Assembly (NCBI GenBank): GCA_012729765.1
Contig: JAAYCM010000090.1
Coordinates: 1-64,000, forward strand
Reading direction: 5' to 3'
Source of the DNA: Chloroflexota bacterium
GTDB taxonomy: Bacteria > Chloroflexota > Anaerolineae > Aggregatilineales > Aggregatilineaceae
DNA: 64,000 nucleotides
Shown: one piece after another, positions 1-8,594 of the stretch
Position numbering within the stretch: position 1 is the stretch's first letter
Layout of the letters: each line of letters starts with the position of its first letter
The notes under the pieces: model-generated
What the model was told of the DNA's origin: nothing
The model's database searches: none
Seen by the model: the letters and a program-made list of their open reading frames with translations, nothing else
Made by a program: the position numbers and the translations under genes

Positions 1-2
1 CA

Positions 3-671
3 ATCGCCGATCTCACCAAAGCGGTCGGGGACCTGGATATGGAGATCATCGAGAACGTGCTCGTGACACACACCAGCGGCCTTAAGGTGCTCACCGCGCC
101 GGGCCGCCCTGAGCAGGCCTATGATATCGTGCCGGATGACGTCAAGGAACTGCTGGTTTCGCTCGCTTCCTCGTACGACTTCGTGATAGTCGATACATCC
201 CCACAGTATGACGCCCTCACGCTCAAGCTGTTCGAGATCGCGGAGCGGATTGTACTGGTGTCGAACCCGACGATCCCTGCCGTGCGCAATACGCGCAAAA
301 TGCTCGACATCTTCGATGGCCTGGAATCGCCGTCGGGTCTGACCGAGAAGGTGATTTTCGTGCTCAACCGGGTCGTCAACGAGAAGGAAAAAGGACGGGG
401 CACCGTTCCGGCCAGCTCAATCGAAAATCATCTCAAGCAGCAGGTCAAGGGGTCGATCCCGCTGGACGAGCGCGCTGTGCTGACCTCGGTCAATCAAGGG
501 GTGCCGCTGGTGGCCAAGCTCAAGTCGCGCTCGCCAGGCCGTGAGCTGATCGATTTGGCCGAGCATATTCGGGGCGTGTGTGAAGCCGAACATGAACTGG
601 CCCGCCCGGCGCAGCGTGTCGCTGAAACGCCGTCCAAAGGTGGGCTGCGGGCCTTATTTGGCGGGGGCTAG
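3..671 (+). CDS. CpaE/TadZ-like pilus assembly ATPase (5' truncated by window edge)
   Basis: The reading frame is open from base 3, so the start and the Walker A loop lie upstream of the window. The visible part is the C-terminal two thirds of a MinD/ParA-fold ATPase. A Walker B-like strand (YDFVIVDTSP) is followed by a strand and helix (ERIVLVSNPTIPAVRNTRKML), an asparagine-containing strand (VIFVLNRV) and a basic tail. In Tad/Flp systems CpaE/TadZ localises the pilus machine at the membrane. This identity is supported by the immediately downstream cpaF, tadB and tadC genes, with 66 bases before cpaF. A methionine exists at base 39 but is internal to the domain. Confidence 0.85.
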   Translation: MADLTKAVGDLDMEIIENVLVTHTSGLKVLTAPGRPEQAYDIVPDDVKELLVSLASSYDFVIVDTSPQYDALTLKLFEIAERIVLVSNPTIPAVRNTRKMLDIFDGLESPSGLTEKVIFVLNRVVNEKEKGRGTVPASSIENHLKQQVKGSIPLDERAVLTSVNQGVPLVAKLKSRSPGRELIDLAEHIRGVCEAEHELARPAQRVAETPSKGGLRALFGGG

Positions 672-737
672 ACAGGTATCAGTAATGTGGGATGAGTTAT
701 CGTCACAGGGATAAACGGACCTGAGGAGGGCAATGCG

Positions 738-2141
738 ATGTCTTTATTGAGACGGATTGAACGTGGTGGGGGACAGGGGGGCGATAACGATCCCCAGGAA
801 GACTCCAAGCTGGCGCAGATGCGCCGCCGGACGCCTGTTCCGCCACCTACCAGCACGACGGTTGGCCGGCCCGACGGCAGCAATTATCTCGACCTGAAAC
901 TGCGCGTCCAGAATAAGCTGCTGGCCGAGCTGGATTCGAGTGTCGATCCGCGCTCGCCCGAAGTGCGCGCCACGATCCAGGAGCTTTTCTCGACCATTCT
1001 CTCAGAAGAAAGCATCGTCCTGGCACGAGCCGAGCGCGAGCGTCTGTTCGATGCGGTCGTGGCCGAGATTCTGGGCTTTGGCCCCCTCGAGCCGCTGCTG
1101 GCCGACGATACGATCACCGAGATCATGGTCAACGGGCCGAAGAACATCTATATCGAGCGCGCCGGTAACCTGAGCCGGGCGAACGTGACGTTCGAGGACG
1201 ATGACCACGTGCTGCGCGTGCTTGACCGGATCGTCGCGCCGCTGGGCCGCCGCATCGACGAAAGCTCGCCGATGGTGGACGCCCGTCTGCCCGATGGCTC
1301 GCGCGTGAACGCCGTCATCCGCCCGATTGCACTGTGCGGTCCGACGATCACGATCCGTAAGTTCTCCAAGCGGCCCTTCACAATTGAAGACCTGATCCGG
1401 TTTGGATCGCTGACGCCGGAGTTGGGCGAATTTATGCGCTCGTGCGTAATCGCCAAGCTGAATATCATCGTCTCCGGCGGTACCGGTTCCGGCAAGACCA
1501 CGCTGCTCAACGTGCTCTCCGGCTGGATCCCGAATGACGAGCGCATCGTGACGATCGAGAACGCGGCTGAGCTTCAGCTTCGGCAGGAACATGTGGTGTC
1601 GCTCGAAAGCCGCCCACCCAATATCGAAGGGCGCGGCGAGATCAGCATCCGCGACCTGGTGGTCAACGCGCTCCGTATGCGCCCCGACCGGATCGTGGTT
1701 GGGGAGTGCCGTTCGGGCGAGGCGCTGGACATGCTCCAGGCGATGAACACCGGCCACGACGGCTCGCTGACGACGGCACACTCCAACAGCCCGCGCGACA
1801 CGCTGGCCCGTCTGGAAGTGATGTGCCTGATGGCCGGGATGGACCTGCCGGTGCGCGCGATCCGCGAGCAGATCGCCTCGGCGGTGAATGTCATCATCCA
1901 TCAGGAGCGTATGCGCGACGGTACGCGCAAGATCGTCAAGGTGACTGAAGTGCAGGGCATGGAAGGTGATATCATCACCATGTCCGACATTTTCGAGTTC
2001 GAGCAGACCGGGCTGGAAGCGGGCAAGGTTATTGGCCGTATCCGCCCAACTGGCCTGCGCCCGAAGTTCATCGACAAGATCGAGCAGGCGGGCATCCGGC
2101 TGCCACCGTCGGTGTTTGGTATTGGCGTGTCACGCTATTAA
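738..2141 (+). CDS. cpaF: CpaF/TadA family type IV secretion-type ATPase of the Tad pilus
   Basis: A 467-residue hexameric secretion ATPase that powers Tad/Flp pilus extension at the inner face of the membrane. An N-terminal low-complexity stretch is followed by the N-terminal domain (about 45-210) and the RecA-like domain. The RecA-like part shows Walker A GGTGSGKTT near residues 246-254, an Asp/Glu box (NDERIVTIENAAELQL), a Walker B-like VVGECRSGEALDML and the His box (GHDGSLTTAHSNSPRDTLARLE). Length is normal for the family. The ATG is preceded by GGAGGG with about 7 bases spacing. It lies between cpaE and tadB/tadC as in most Tad loci. Confidence 0.96.
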   Translation: MSLLRRIERGGGQGGDNDPQEDSKLAQMRRRTPVPPPTSTTVGRPDGSNYLDLKLRVQNKLLAELDSSVDPRSPEVRATIQELFSTILSEESIVLARAERERLFDAVVAEILGFGPLEPLLADDTITEIMVNGPKNIYIERAGNLSRANVTFEDDDHVLRVLDRIVAPLGRRIDESSPMVDARLPDGSRVNAVIRPIALCGPTITIRKFSKRPFTIEDLIRFGSLTPELGEFMRSCVIAKLNIIVSGGTGSGKTTLLNVLSGWIPNDERIVTIENAAELQLRQEHVVSLESRPPNIEGRGEISIRDLVVNALRMRPDRIVVGECRSGEALDMLQAMNTGHDGSLTTAHSNSPRDTLARLEVMCLMAGMDLPVRAIREQIASAVNVIIHQERMRDGTRKIVKVTEVQGMEGDIITMSDIFEFEQTGLEAGKVIGRIRPTGLRPKFIDKIEQAGIRLPPSVFGIGVSRY

Positions 2142-2229
2142 ACCGTCTACGACAGCGGGGCGGCCACCGGTCAGTCTGCGGCAGGCTGCCCCGCTAGGTG
2201 TGAGCGCAGTGCTCAAAGCGCTTTACTGG

Positions 2230-2235
2230 TACAAT
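2230..2235 (+). promoter_or_regulatory. Possible extended -10 element upstream of tadB
   Basis: TACAAT is preceded by TGG (the TGn extended -10 signature) about 45 bases before the tadB ATG. No good -35 hexamer lies at the right distance. An 8-bp inverted repeat (AGCGGGGC / GCCCCGCT, 2152-2194) lies just upstream and could end the cpaF transcript, although it has no T-run. The same TACAAT -10 recurs elsewhere in the window. Confidence 0.35.
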
Positions 2236-2281
2236 GAGAAGTAAAAATGTGGGTTTCTGGTAGGGAAGGCTGGGTGCAAAC

Positions 2282-3253
2282 ATGGGTATGGAGTTCCTGA
2301 TCGCGGGCGGCGCTGGCGTGCTGGCCGTGCTGATTCTGATTATCGGCATTGTCAGTATCCGTAAAGAGCGCCAGGCTGAGATCGAGGATCGGCTCGAACG
2401 CTATACCAGCGAATATGGCAGCCTGCTCCTCGAAGAAGATGTGGACATTCAAGAGCCGAGCGCCCTGACCAGGCAGCTCGACAAGGCTCTGGCGAATCGT
2501 GGGTTTGCCCAGAAATGGCGCGTGCAGCTCGCCAGGGCGGACCTCAAGCTGACCGTCGCGGAATACTTTTCGCTGCATATCATCGCTGGTTTTGGTGCGT
2601 TTCTGGTCGGCTGGTTCATCATCTTCGGCAACCCGATCGCAGGCGCGATCGCCGGGGTGGCCGGGATGTTCTTCCCGCGCTTTTATGTGGCGCGCAAACA
2701 GGGCCAGCGCCTGCGCGGTTTTGAAAACCAGCTTCCCGACACGCTGTCGCTGTGGGTGAACGCGCTGCGCTCCGGTTTCTCGGTGCTGCAAGCGATGGAA
2801 TCGATCGGCAAGGAGTCGCCGGAGCCAACCGCGACCGAGTTCAAACGCGTGGTGCAGGAGGTCCAGCTCGGTATCCCGATGGAAGACGCGCTGGCTCACT
2901 TGATCTCGCGGTTGCCGAGCGAGGACATGGACCTGGTGGTGACGGCGGTCAATATCCAGCGCGAGGTTGGTGGTAACCTGGCCGAAATCCTGGACTCGAT
3001 CGGGCACACGATCCGCGAGCGTATCAAGCTCAAAGGCGAGGTGCGCGTGCTGACATCGCAGGGACGTATCACCGGCTGGGTGATCTCGATGATGCCCATC
3101 TTGCTGACCCTCCTGCTGATGGTCATCAGCCCCGACTACATGGGCGGCATGGTCGAGAACCGGATGTGCGGCTGGCCGATGTTGGGGTGCGGCCTGGGGC
3201 TGATCGGGACCGGGGCCGCCGTGATTCAGAAGATCGTGAACATTGATTACTAA
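2282..3253 (+). CDS. tadB: TadB-like inner membrane platform protein (type II secretion F domain)
   Basis: A 323-residue integral membrane protein with a hydrophobic N-terminal helix (about 5-25), a membrane pair near 100-135, the GspF/T2SSF cytoplasmic domain (about 160-290) and a C-terminal hydrophobic pair. The stretch from LPDTLSLWVNALRSGFSVLQAM through VVTAVNIQREVGGNLAEIL is the typical T2SSF core. With TadC it forms the inner membrane platform on which the CpaF motor acts. A second in-frame ATG at 2288 is an alternative start; neither has a strong ribosome-binding site. Only 32 bases separate it from tadC. Confidence 0.94.
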   Translation: MGMEFLIAGGAGVLAVLILIIGIVSIRKERQAEIEDRLERYTSEYGSLLLEEDVDIQEPSALTRQLDKALANRGFAQKWRVQLARADLKLTVAEYFSLHIIAGFGAFLVGWFIIFGNPIAGAIAGVAGMFFPRFYVARKQGQRLRGFENQLPDTLSLWVNALRSGFSVLQAMESIGKESPEPTATEFKRVVQEVQLGIPMEDALAHLISRLPSEDMDLVVTAVNIQREVGGNLAEILDSIGHTIRERIKLKGEVRVLTSQGRITGWVISMMPILLTLLLMVISPDYMGGMVENRMCGWPMLGCGLGLIGTGAAVIQKIVNIDY

Positions 3254-3285
3254 ACTGGGGAACGCAGTAGGTAGGAGCACCGGCG

Positions 3286-4230
3286 ATGAGTGAATTTGGC
3301 ATCATTGCGCTGGTTTTGGTGGCAGTAGTGATCCTGGTCGGGCTGCTGATCGCCGGCATGCGCGAGGAATCGGGGGAAGACCCGCTTGAAAAGCGCCTGG
3401 CCGAGTATGGTGATCGTGAAGTGCCGGCGACGCTCGAAGAGCTTGAGCTGTCGCTCAGCATGCAGGAGCGCGTCATCATACCCATGTACAAGGCGCTGGC
3501 GCGCTTTGTCGTCAAGTTTACGCCCGAAAACCAGATCGAGAGTGTGCGCCGCCAGATTGAGCTGGCCGGGAAGTCGCAGACAATGGAGCCTTCGACCTTC
3601 TTCGGGCAGCGTATCGCGCTCACGCTGGCGCTCGGTATCGGCGCGTTTGTGCTGTTCTTCTTCGTAACCAACTGGGGCCCGGTCAAGGGCCTGCTCGCAA
3701 CGGTCGTTGCCGCCTTGCTCGGTTACTACCTGCCGATGCTCCAGCTCAAGAGCCAGATCAGCCGCCGCAAGGATTCAATCATCAAGGCGCTGCCCAACGC
3801 GCTCGACCTGCTCACGATCTGCGTCGAGGCCGGTCTGGGCTTCGAGCAGGCGATGGGCAAAGTCTATGATAAATGGGATGACGATCTGGCGATTGCGTTT
3901 GGCCGTGTGCTGCAAGAGATCCAGCTTGGCAAGCGGCGCGGCGAGGCGCTGCGCGATATGGCGTACCGTATGGATGTGCCCGACGTCACCAGCTTCGTCG
4001 CGGCGCTGACCCAGGCGGAGCAGCTTGGTGTGAGTATCGCCAAGATTTTGCGTATTCAGGCCGACCAGATGCGTGTCAAGCGCCGCCAGCGTGCGCAGGA
4101 AAAGGCGCAGCAAGCCCCCGTTAAAATGATGATCCCGATGGTGCTCCTGATCTTCCCATCGATCTGGATCGTGCTGCTGGGGCCATCGGTCATCATCATT
4201 CTGGACACCGGGATTCTTGGGGGCATCTAA
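3286..4230 (+). CDS. tadC: TadC-like inner membrane platform protein (type II secretion F domain)
   Basis: A 314-residue paralogue of the upstream TadB, with an N-terminal membrane helix (about 5-25), a hydrophobic block near 105-150 and a T2SSF domain (LPNALDLLTICVEAGLGFEQAM ... FVAALTQAEQLGVSIAKILRIQADQMR). A C-terminal membrane segment ends in GPSVIIILDTGIL. It is predicted to pair with TadB. AGGAG lies 9 bases before the ATG. No prepilin (flp) or prepilin peptidase gene is present downstream, so those parts of the system must lie outside the window. Confidence 0.94.
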   Translation: MSEFGIIALVLVAVVILVGLLIAGMREESGEDPLEKRLAEYGDREVPATLEELELSLSMQERVIIPMYKALARFVVKFTPENQIESVRRQIELAGKSQTMEPSTFFGQRIALTLALGIGAFVLFFFVTNWGPVKGLLATVVAALLGYYLPMLQLKSQISRRKDSIIKALPNALDLLTICVEAGLGFEQAMGKVYDKWDDDLAIAFGRVLQEIQLGKRRGEALRDMAYRMDVPDVTSFVAALTQAEQLGVSIAKILRIQADQMRVKRRQRAQEKAQQAPVKMMIPMVLLIFPSIWIVLLGPSVIIILDTGILGGI

Positions 4231-4255
4231 CCGGCCTTGAGATAGAATCGACTTG

Positions 4256-5005
4256 ATGACGGAAGCCTATACACCGATTCGTCCGGGCCATGACGAGGCC
4301 CCAATGTCCGTACTGCCCGGACGGATCAGACTTCTCGCACAACGGCTGAGCACAGTCGCGCTGGACCTGCTCTTTCCGCCCCACTGCGTGCACTGTGACC
4401 GTGTGGGGAGCCTTGTGTGTCCGCGCTGCCTTGCGACAATTATCCCCGCTGTCTCTCGCAGTCTTCCCGAATTTGACGACGTGCGCGTTTATGCCGAATA
4501 CCGCGACGCGATCGCTGCTGCGGTTCAGGCGCTCAAGTACAAACGGCAGACCCGGCTGGCGCATGTGCTCGGCGGGCTGCTGAGCCGTGCGCTCGATGGG
4601 GCAGGCTGGCCGGTCGATCTTGTGACGGCGGTGCCGCTGCATGCCAGCCGCCTGGCGGAGCGTGGATATAATCAGGCGGCGCTGCTGGGTGCGGTCGTGG
4701 CGCAGCAGAACGGCTGGCCGTTTGCAGGGCGGGCGATCCGGCGCGTGCGCGAAACGCCAAGCCAGGTGCATCTCAGCGCGGCAGAGCGGCAGGTCAACGT
4801 CGCCGGAGCATTCGAAGCCGATCCGCTGATTGTGCGCGATCGGGCGGTGCTGCTGATCGACGATGTGCTGACAACCGGCGCGACGATGACAGCCTGTGCC
4901 GAAGCGCTGCGCGCAGCCGGTGCGGCGCAGATCTATGCGGCGGCGCTGGCCGGGGCGGTTTATTCTCACGATACGGCGGCAGGCGCACCAGACGCGCCCG
5001 TGTAA
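4256..5005 (+). CDS. ComF family phosphoribosyltransferase-like protein
   Basis: A ComF/GntX family protein with an N-terminal zinc ribbon made of two CxxC pairs (PPHCVHC ... VCPRC), then a PRTase-type I domain. The PRPP-binding loop is VLLIDDVLTTGATM near residues 200-213. ComF proteins are linked to late DNA uptake steps in competence and also occur broadly in non-competent bacteria; placement next to the Tad locus is suggestive only. Three starts are possible: TTG 4253, ATG 4256 and ATG 4304. The last has GAGG five bases upstream and gives a start closer to the family's usual N-terminus, so the protein may be about 16 residues shorter than given here. Confidence 0.88.
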   Translation: MTEAYTPIRPGHDEAPMSVLPGRIRLLAQRLSTVALDLLFPPHCVHCDRVGSLVCPRCLATIIPAVSRSLPEFDDVRVYAEYRDAIAAAVQALKYKRQTRLAHVLGGLLSRALDGAGWPVDLVTAVPLHASRLAERGYNQAALLGAVVAQQNGWPFAGRAIRRVRETPSQVHLSAAERQVNVAGAFEADPLIVRDRAVLLIDDVLTTGATMTACAEALRAAGAAQIYAAALAGAVYSHDTAAGAPDAPV

Positions 5006-5038
5006 TGTATTTTCGCTGCATGCTCAAAGGAGTGAATG

Positions 5039-5617
5039 ATGGAACTCAAGATCCACGCTCGAAACGTAGACGTAACTCCGCGCTTGCAGGATCATGTCGA
5101 AAAGAAAGTCAGCCGGCTGGATCGTTATTTACCGAATATCGATGAAGTGCGCGTGGACCTGGCGATTGAGAAGCGGAAGCAGGGACAGGATCAGTGTATC
5201 GCGCAGCTTACCGTGCGTAACACGCGCGGAGTCATTCTGCGCTCCGAAGAGAAGAAACAGAGCGATATTTATGCCGCGCTGGATATGGCGCTCGACAAGA
5301 TGTATCGCCAGATTCAGCGCTATAAGGGCAAGCGGAAGCGCCGTGGCGGGCGTGCCGCCGCCGCCGAGGTCGAGGCCGAGTTCGCGTCGGTCGAGCCGGT
5401 CCCGCTCGATGTGCTGCCCGAAGAGGACGAAGAGAAGATGTCGATTGTCCGGCGCAAGCGGGTCACGCTCGTGCCGATGACCGAGGAAGAGGCCATCGAC
5501 CAGATGGAGTTGTTGGGACACAGCTTCTTCATCTTCTATAATGCCGAAACGGCCAAGATGGGCGTGCTCTACCGGCGTGAAGATGGTAATTACGGCGTGC
5601 TGGAGCCGGAAGTCTAG
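5039..5617 (+). CDS. hpf: Long-form ribosome hibernation promoting factor
   Basis: A 192-residue protein with both domains of long HPF. An N-terminal RaiA/S30AE beta-alpha domain (about 1-100) is followed by a charged linker and a C-terminal dimerisation domain (about 130-192; VTLVPMTEEEAIDQMELLGHSFFIFYNAETAKMGVLYRREDGNYGVLEP). It binds the 30S decoding region and pairs 70S ribosomes into inactive 100S dimers under slow growth. ATG codons occur at 5036 and 5039; AAAGGAG ends six bases before the second, so 5039 is preferred. A strong terminator follows. Confidence 0.95.
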   Translation: MELKIHARNVDVTPRLQDHVEKKVSRLDRYLPNIDEVRVDLAIEKRKQGQDQCIAQLTVRNTRGVILRSEEKKQSDIYAALDMALDKMYRQIQRYKGKRKRRGGRAAAAEVEAEFASVEPVPLDVLPEEDEEKMSIVRRKRVTLVPMTEEEAIDQMELLGHSFFIFYNAETAKMGVLYRREDGNYGVLEPEV

Positions 5618-5636
5618 CCGTCACCGGGACGGCAAC

Positions 5637-5669
5637 GGGCCGGCGGCAGGTGACTGCCCCGGCCTTTTT
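5637..5669 (+). terminator. Rho-independent terminator of hpf
   Basis: GGCCGG and GGCAG (separated by one bulged C) pair with CTGCC and CCGGCC around a GTGA loop, followed by five T residues at 5665-5669. Placed 20 bases after the hpf stop. Confidence 0.85.
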
Positions 5670-5700
5670 GTTATCTGAGCAATCACGCGGAGAGAAAAGT

Positions 5701-6855
5701 ATGCGCCTGGAACGGATAGGGGCGGTGATTCTGATCGGGCCGGAAGGCGAGTCGCGCCCGGAGCGGCTGGTCCATCAGGCGACACAGGCTGCCGTGCTCG
5801 ACCTGTTGGATGTGCTCAACGCGCAGGGCATCGGGCCGGTGGTGCTGGCCGGGCCAAGACTGGATTGGCTGCCGGACGATACGCAGCAAGTTATGCGTGA
5901 TGTCGATCAGGCGCCGTTTCACTTCGGGGAGCGTCTGGCCGGGCTGATCGAGCAGTATGAGCTGTCGCCGGTGATCTACTTTGGGGCGGGGAGCGCGCCG
6001 CTGCTCAACCAGGAGATGATTGGCCTGATGCAGGGGATGCTCTACCAGTCGGCGTTTGGGCACGGCTCGCAGATTCCGTCGCATATTGCTCTCACCAACA
6101 ATCTCCATTCGAGCGACTGGATCGCGATCAGCCACGCGCACGACGCCCTGGCGATCATCCGGCAGGCCGAGCGCGATAACAGCCTGGCGTGGATGCTGCA
6201 GGAAAACTGGGAATTCGATGTGCGGGTGCTGTCGGGGGTGCGTCCCGCCTCAAGTATGGACATCGACACGCCCGCCGACCTGGCGATTCTGCGCGCGCAT
6301 CCCCTGTGCCCGCCGCACCTGGCCGAAGCCCTGCGCGACCCGGTGCTCGACCGTATTCCGGTCGAGGCGCTGGTGCGGGTTGCCGCGCAGGACGGCAGCC
6401 GGATCGCGCTGATGGGCCGCGTCGCGCCGCTGGCATGGCAGGCGCTCAGCAAGGCGACGCAGTGTTGGATTCGCGTCTATTCCGAGGAACGGGGGATGGT
6501 CGCCAGTGAGCGGCTGGTGCGGGGCGAAGTCCATTCACTGGTCAGCCGCCTGATCGACCTGCTGGGGCCGGACGGCTTCTTTGCTGAGCTGGCGACGATG
6601 GCCGATGGCGCGATCATCGATACGCGTGTGCTGATGGCCGCCAGCGGGCACTACCCCGGCGACGCCGAGCGTTTCGCGTCCGACCTGCGGCTGGTGGACG
6701 AGATCGCGGACGAGTGGCTGCGCGACCTGACCGCCGCCGCCGCCAATGCGCCGATCCCGGTACTGCTGGGGGGACATGGTGTGGTGGCCGGGGGGTTGTA
6801 TGCGCTGGCCGAGATCATAGCGGCGCGGCGCAGCGAGCGGAACGCGCGCCCCTAG
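5701..6855 (+). CDS. MobA-like nucleotidyltransferase-fold protein, function unknown
   Basis: A 384-residue protein. Its first ~220 residues read like a degenerate MobA/CofC-type NTP transferase. A hydrophobic first strand is followed by a long variable region and MDIDTPADLAILRAHP, the DxDTPxDL signature near the end of that fold. The usual N-terminal GGxSxRMG nucleotide loop is not evident (the sequence reads RIGAVILIGPEGESRPE). The C-terminal 160 residues resemble nothing I can name; they end in a glycine-rich segment (PVLLGGHGVVAGGLYALAEI). The start at 5701 has GGAGAG upstream and skips a 17-residue N-terminal extension. Its last four bases overlap the stop of the convergent glycosyltransferase gene. 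Confidence 0.55.
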   Translation: MRLERIGAVILIGPEGESRPERLVHQATQAAVLDLLDVLNAQGIGPVVLAGPRLDWLPDDTQQVMRDVDQAPFHFGERLAGLIEQYELSPVIYFGAGSAPLLNQEMIGLMQGMLYQSAFGHGSQIPSHIALTNNLHSSDWIAISHAHDALAIIRQAERDNSLAWMLQENWEFDVRVLSGVRPASSMDIDTPADLAILRAHPLCPPHLAEALRDPVLDRIPVEALVRVAAQDGSRIALMGRVAPLAWQALSKATQCWIRVYSEERGMVASERLVRGEVHSLVSRLIDLLGPDGFFAELATMADGAIIDTRVLMAASGHYPGDAERFASDLRLVDEIADEWLRDLTAAAANAPIPVLLGGHGVVAGGLYALAEIIAARRSERNARP

Positions 6856-7616
6856 CCGGTGCGGGTCAGCCGCCGCAGGTGCCGGTACTTTTGCAGCTCG
6901 TACCACGCCATGAGCAGGCTCAGCTGCAGACCGTGCAGGCCGTCGCGGTAGCCCTGGAGCGTGATATAGCGCCAGACGAACTGGCGGAGCGGCTGCGTCA
7001 GGAACTTATGCGGTTTGGGTTGGATGCCCTGCGCCTGCAAGATGCGCGCGTCGTACTGGACATAGCGGCCCTGCTTGGCGCGGAACTGCGCGAGATCACG
7101 ATAGTTGTAGTGGATCAGCGGCGTCTCCAGGTAACCTGGCTCGCCTTCGAGCAGCACCAGCTCGTGCACCTGCCGTTCCGGGTCATAGCGCGCCTGGCCG
7201 CGCCGCAGCAGGCGCATCTGGTAATCGGGATACCAGCCGGTGTGGCGGGTGAGTTTGCCGAAGATGTAGTTGTGGCGCGGAATCCAGTAGCCGTTGTGCG
7301 CGCCGCTGGCGATCATGGTGCGGACCTCGCCGGCCTGGGCCGGGCTGGAGCGCTCGTCGGCGTCCACGAACAGAATCCAATCCGCCTCGACTGCGGCCAG
7401 CGCGGCGTTGCGCTGCCCGGCGTAATTCTCGAAAGCGTGCTGGAGCACATCCGCCCCGGCGGCGCGTGCGATCTCGACCGTGCGATCCTGGCTGAACGAG
7501 TCGAACACGACGATCCGGTCGGCCCACTGCACGCTGGCGATACAGTCTGCGACGTGTTCTTCCTCGTTATAGGTCAGGATCACGGCGGCCAGCGTGGGGC
7601 CTGAGGGGGCGCTCAT
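6852..7616 (-). CDS. Glycosyltransferase family 2 (WaaE/KdtX-like)
   Basis: A 254-residue GT-A fold glycosyltransferase. The N-terminal LAAVILTYNEEEHVADCIASVQWADRIVVFDSFSQDRT binds the nucleotide sugar, and ILFVDADERSS carries the DxD-like metal site near residues 82-88. The C-terminal part (HNYIFGKLTRHTGWYPDYQMRLLRRG ... YRDGLHGLQLSLLMAWYELQKYRHL) is typical of the WaaE/KdtX-like branch. It probably adds a sugar to a cell-surface polysaccharide or lipid. The start overlaps the stop of the upstream glycosyltransferase by four bases (ATGA), so the two are translationally coupled. Confidence 0.9.
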   Translation of the reverse strand: MSAPSGPTLAAVILTYNEEEHVADCIASVQWADRIVVFDSFSQDRTVEIARAAGADVLQHAFENYAGQRNAALAAVEADWILFVDADERSSPAQAGEVRTMIASGAHNGYWIPRHNYIFGKLTRHTGWYPDYQMRLLRRGQARYDPERQVHELVLLEGEPGYLETPLIHYNYRDLAQFRAKQGRYVQYDARILQAQGIQPKPHKFLTQPLRQFVWRYITLQGYRDGLHGLQLSLLMAWYELQKYRHLRRLTRTG

Positions 7617-8578
7617 AGAGCCTGCACCGTGCGGTAGGCGTCGAGCAGGGCGTCACGCTGCGCGGCGGAGAGCTGGCCCGCGTCATAGGCGCGGCGGGTG
7701 AGCGTGATCTGGCGGCGCATCCCCAGCCGGATGATCTGCCGGGCCAGCGCCAGCCGGGGGCCGGAATAGTACTTCTCGAAGAGCAGCATCCGGCTGCGCC
7801 ACAGGTTGATCACGCTTTGCGGGCGGACCTGACTCGTGCTCTGCCCGCCGAGATGCGTCACGTGAGCAGCCGGTATACAGTAGATCTCCCACCCGGCGCG
7901 GCGGATGCGCATGCTCCAATCGATCTCCTCGACATACATAAAATACTGCTCGTCGAACAGCCCGGTCTGCTGGATCGCCTCGCGGCGCAGCATCATCGTC
8001 GCGCCCAGAGTGTGATCGACCGGGAAGGGGTCCGCGCCAGCATAGGCCGCACGGGGATAGCGTCCGTTGAGCGCGCTCTCGTAGAGGCGGCCCGGCACGG
8101 GGAACAGGTCGATGATCAACTGCGCCAGGCCTGGGAAGCGGAACGCGCTGTGCTGGAACGAGCCGTCATCGTAGGTCAGGCGCGCGCCGACTACACCCGC
8201 ACGCGGCAGGCTGAACAGCGTGTCATAGAGCGCACGGGTCGCGCCGGGATGCGTGCGCGTGTCGGAGTTGAGCAGGTAGACGGCGCGCGGCAGATCACTC
8301 CCCGTGTTTTGGCTGGGCTGATCGCTAAACCCGATCTGGCGCAGAGCGTGGTTATTGCCCCCGGCAAAGCCAAGATTCCGGTCGCTGGCGATTAGGTTGG
8401 CCTGTGGGAATTCGCGCCGGGTGGCCGCCGCGCTGTCGTCGGTCGAGGCGTTGTCCACCACCCACACCTGCGCCGCCGGGCCGTGCGCGTCCAGATCGGC
8501 ATAGAGCGTGCGCAGCGCGTCGAGAGTCAGATCGCGCGTGTTCCAGGAGACGATGACGACGGCCAGATCGTATGCCAT
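7613..8578 (-). CDS. Glycosyltransferase family 2 (rhamnosyltransferase-like)
   Basis: A 321-residue GT2 enzyme. Visible motifs are the N-terminal VVIVSWNTRDLTLDALRTL, the diversity loop VDNASTDDS, NLGFAGGNNHALR, YLLNSDTRTHPGA (the DxD-type metal site) and FMYVEEIDWSMRIRRAGW, which carries the acceptor-side acidic residues of the WbbL/rhamnosyltransferase group. It likely builds an exopolysaccharide or surface glycan together with the coupled downstream GT2. It is separated from the upstream binding-protein gene by 16 bases. Confidence 0.92.
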   Translation of the reverse strand: MAYDLAVVIVSWNTRDLTLDALRTLYADLDAHGPAAQVWVVDNASTDDSAAATRREFPQANLIASDRNLGFAGGNNHALRQIGFSDQPSQNTGSDLPRAVYLLNSDTRTHPGATRALYDTLFSLPRAGVVGARLTYDDGSFQHSAFRFPGLAQLIIDLFPVPGRLYESALNGRYPRAAYAGADPFPVDHTLGATMMLRREAIQQTGLFDEQYFMYVEEIDWSMRIRRAGWEIYCIPAAHVTHLGGQSTSQVRPQSVINLWRSRMLLFEKYYSGPRLALARQIIRLGMRRQITLTRRAYDAGQLSAAQRDALLDAYRTVQAL

Positions 8579-8594
8579 AGCAATTTAGAGCGCG

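Noticed and set aside
4253-5005. Competence locus from the ComF-like and ComM-like genes
   Set aside because: The two genes are 53 kb apart, both families are widespread in non-competent bacteria, and no comEC, dprA or type IV pilus uptake genes lie in the window.
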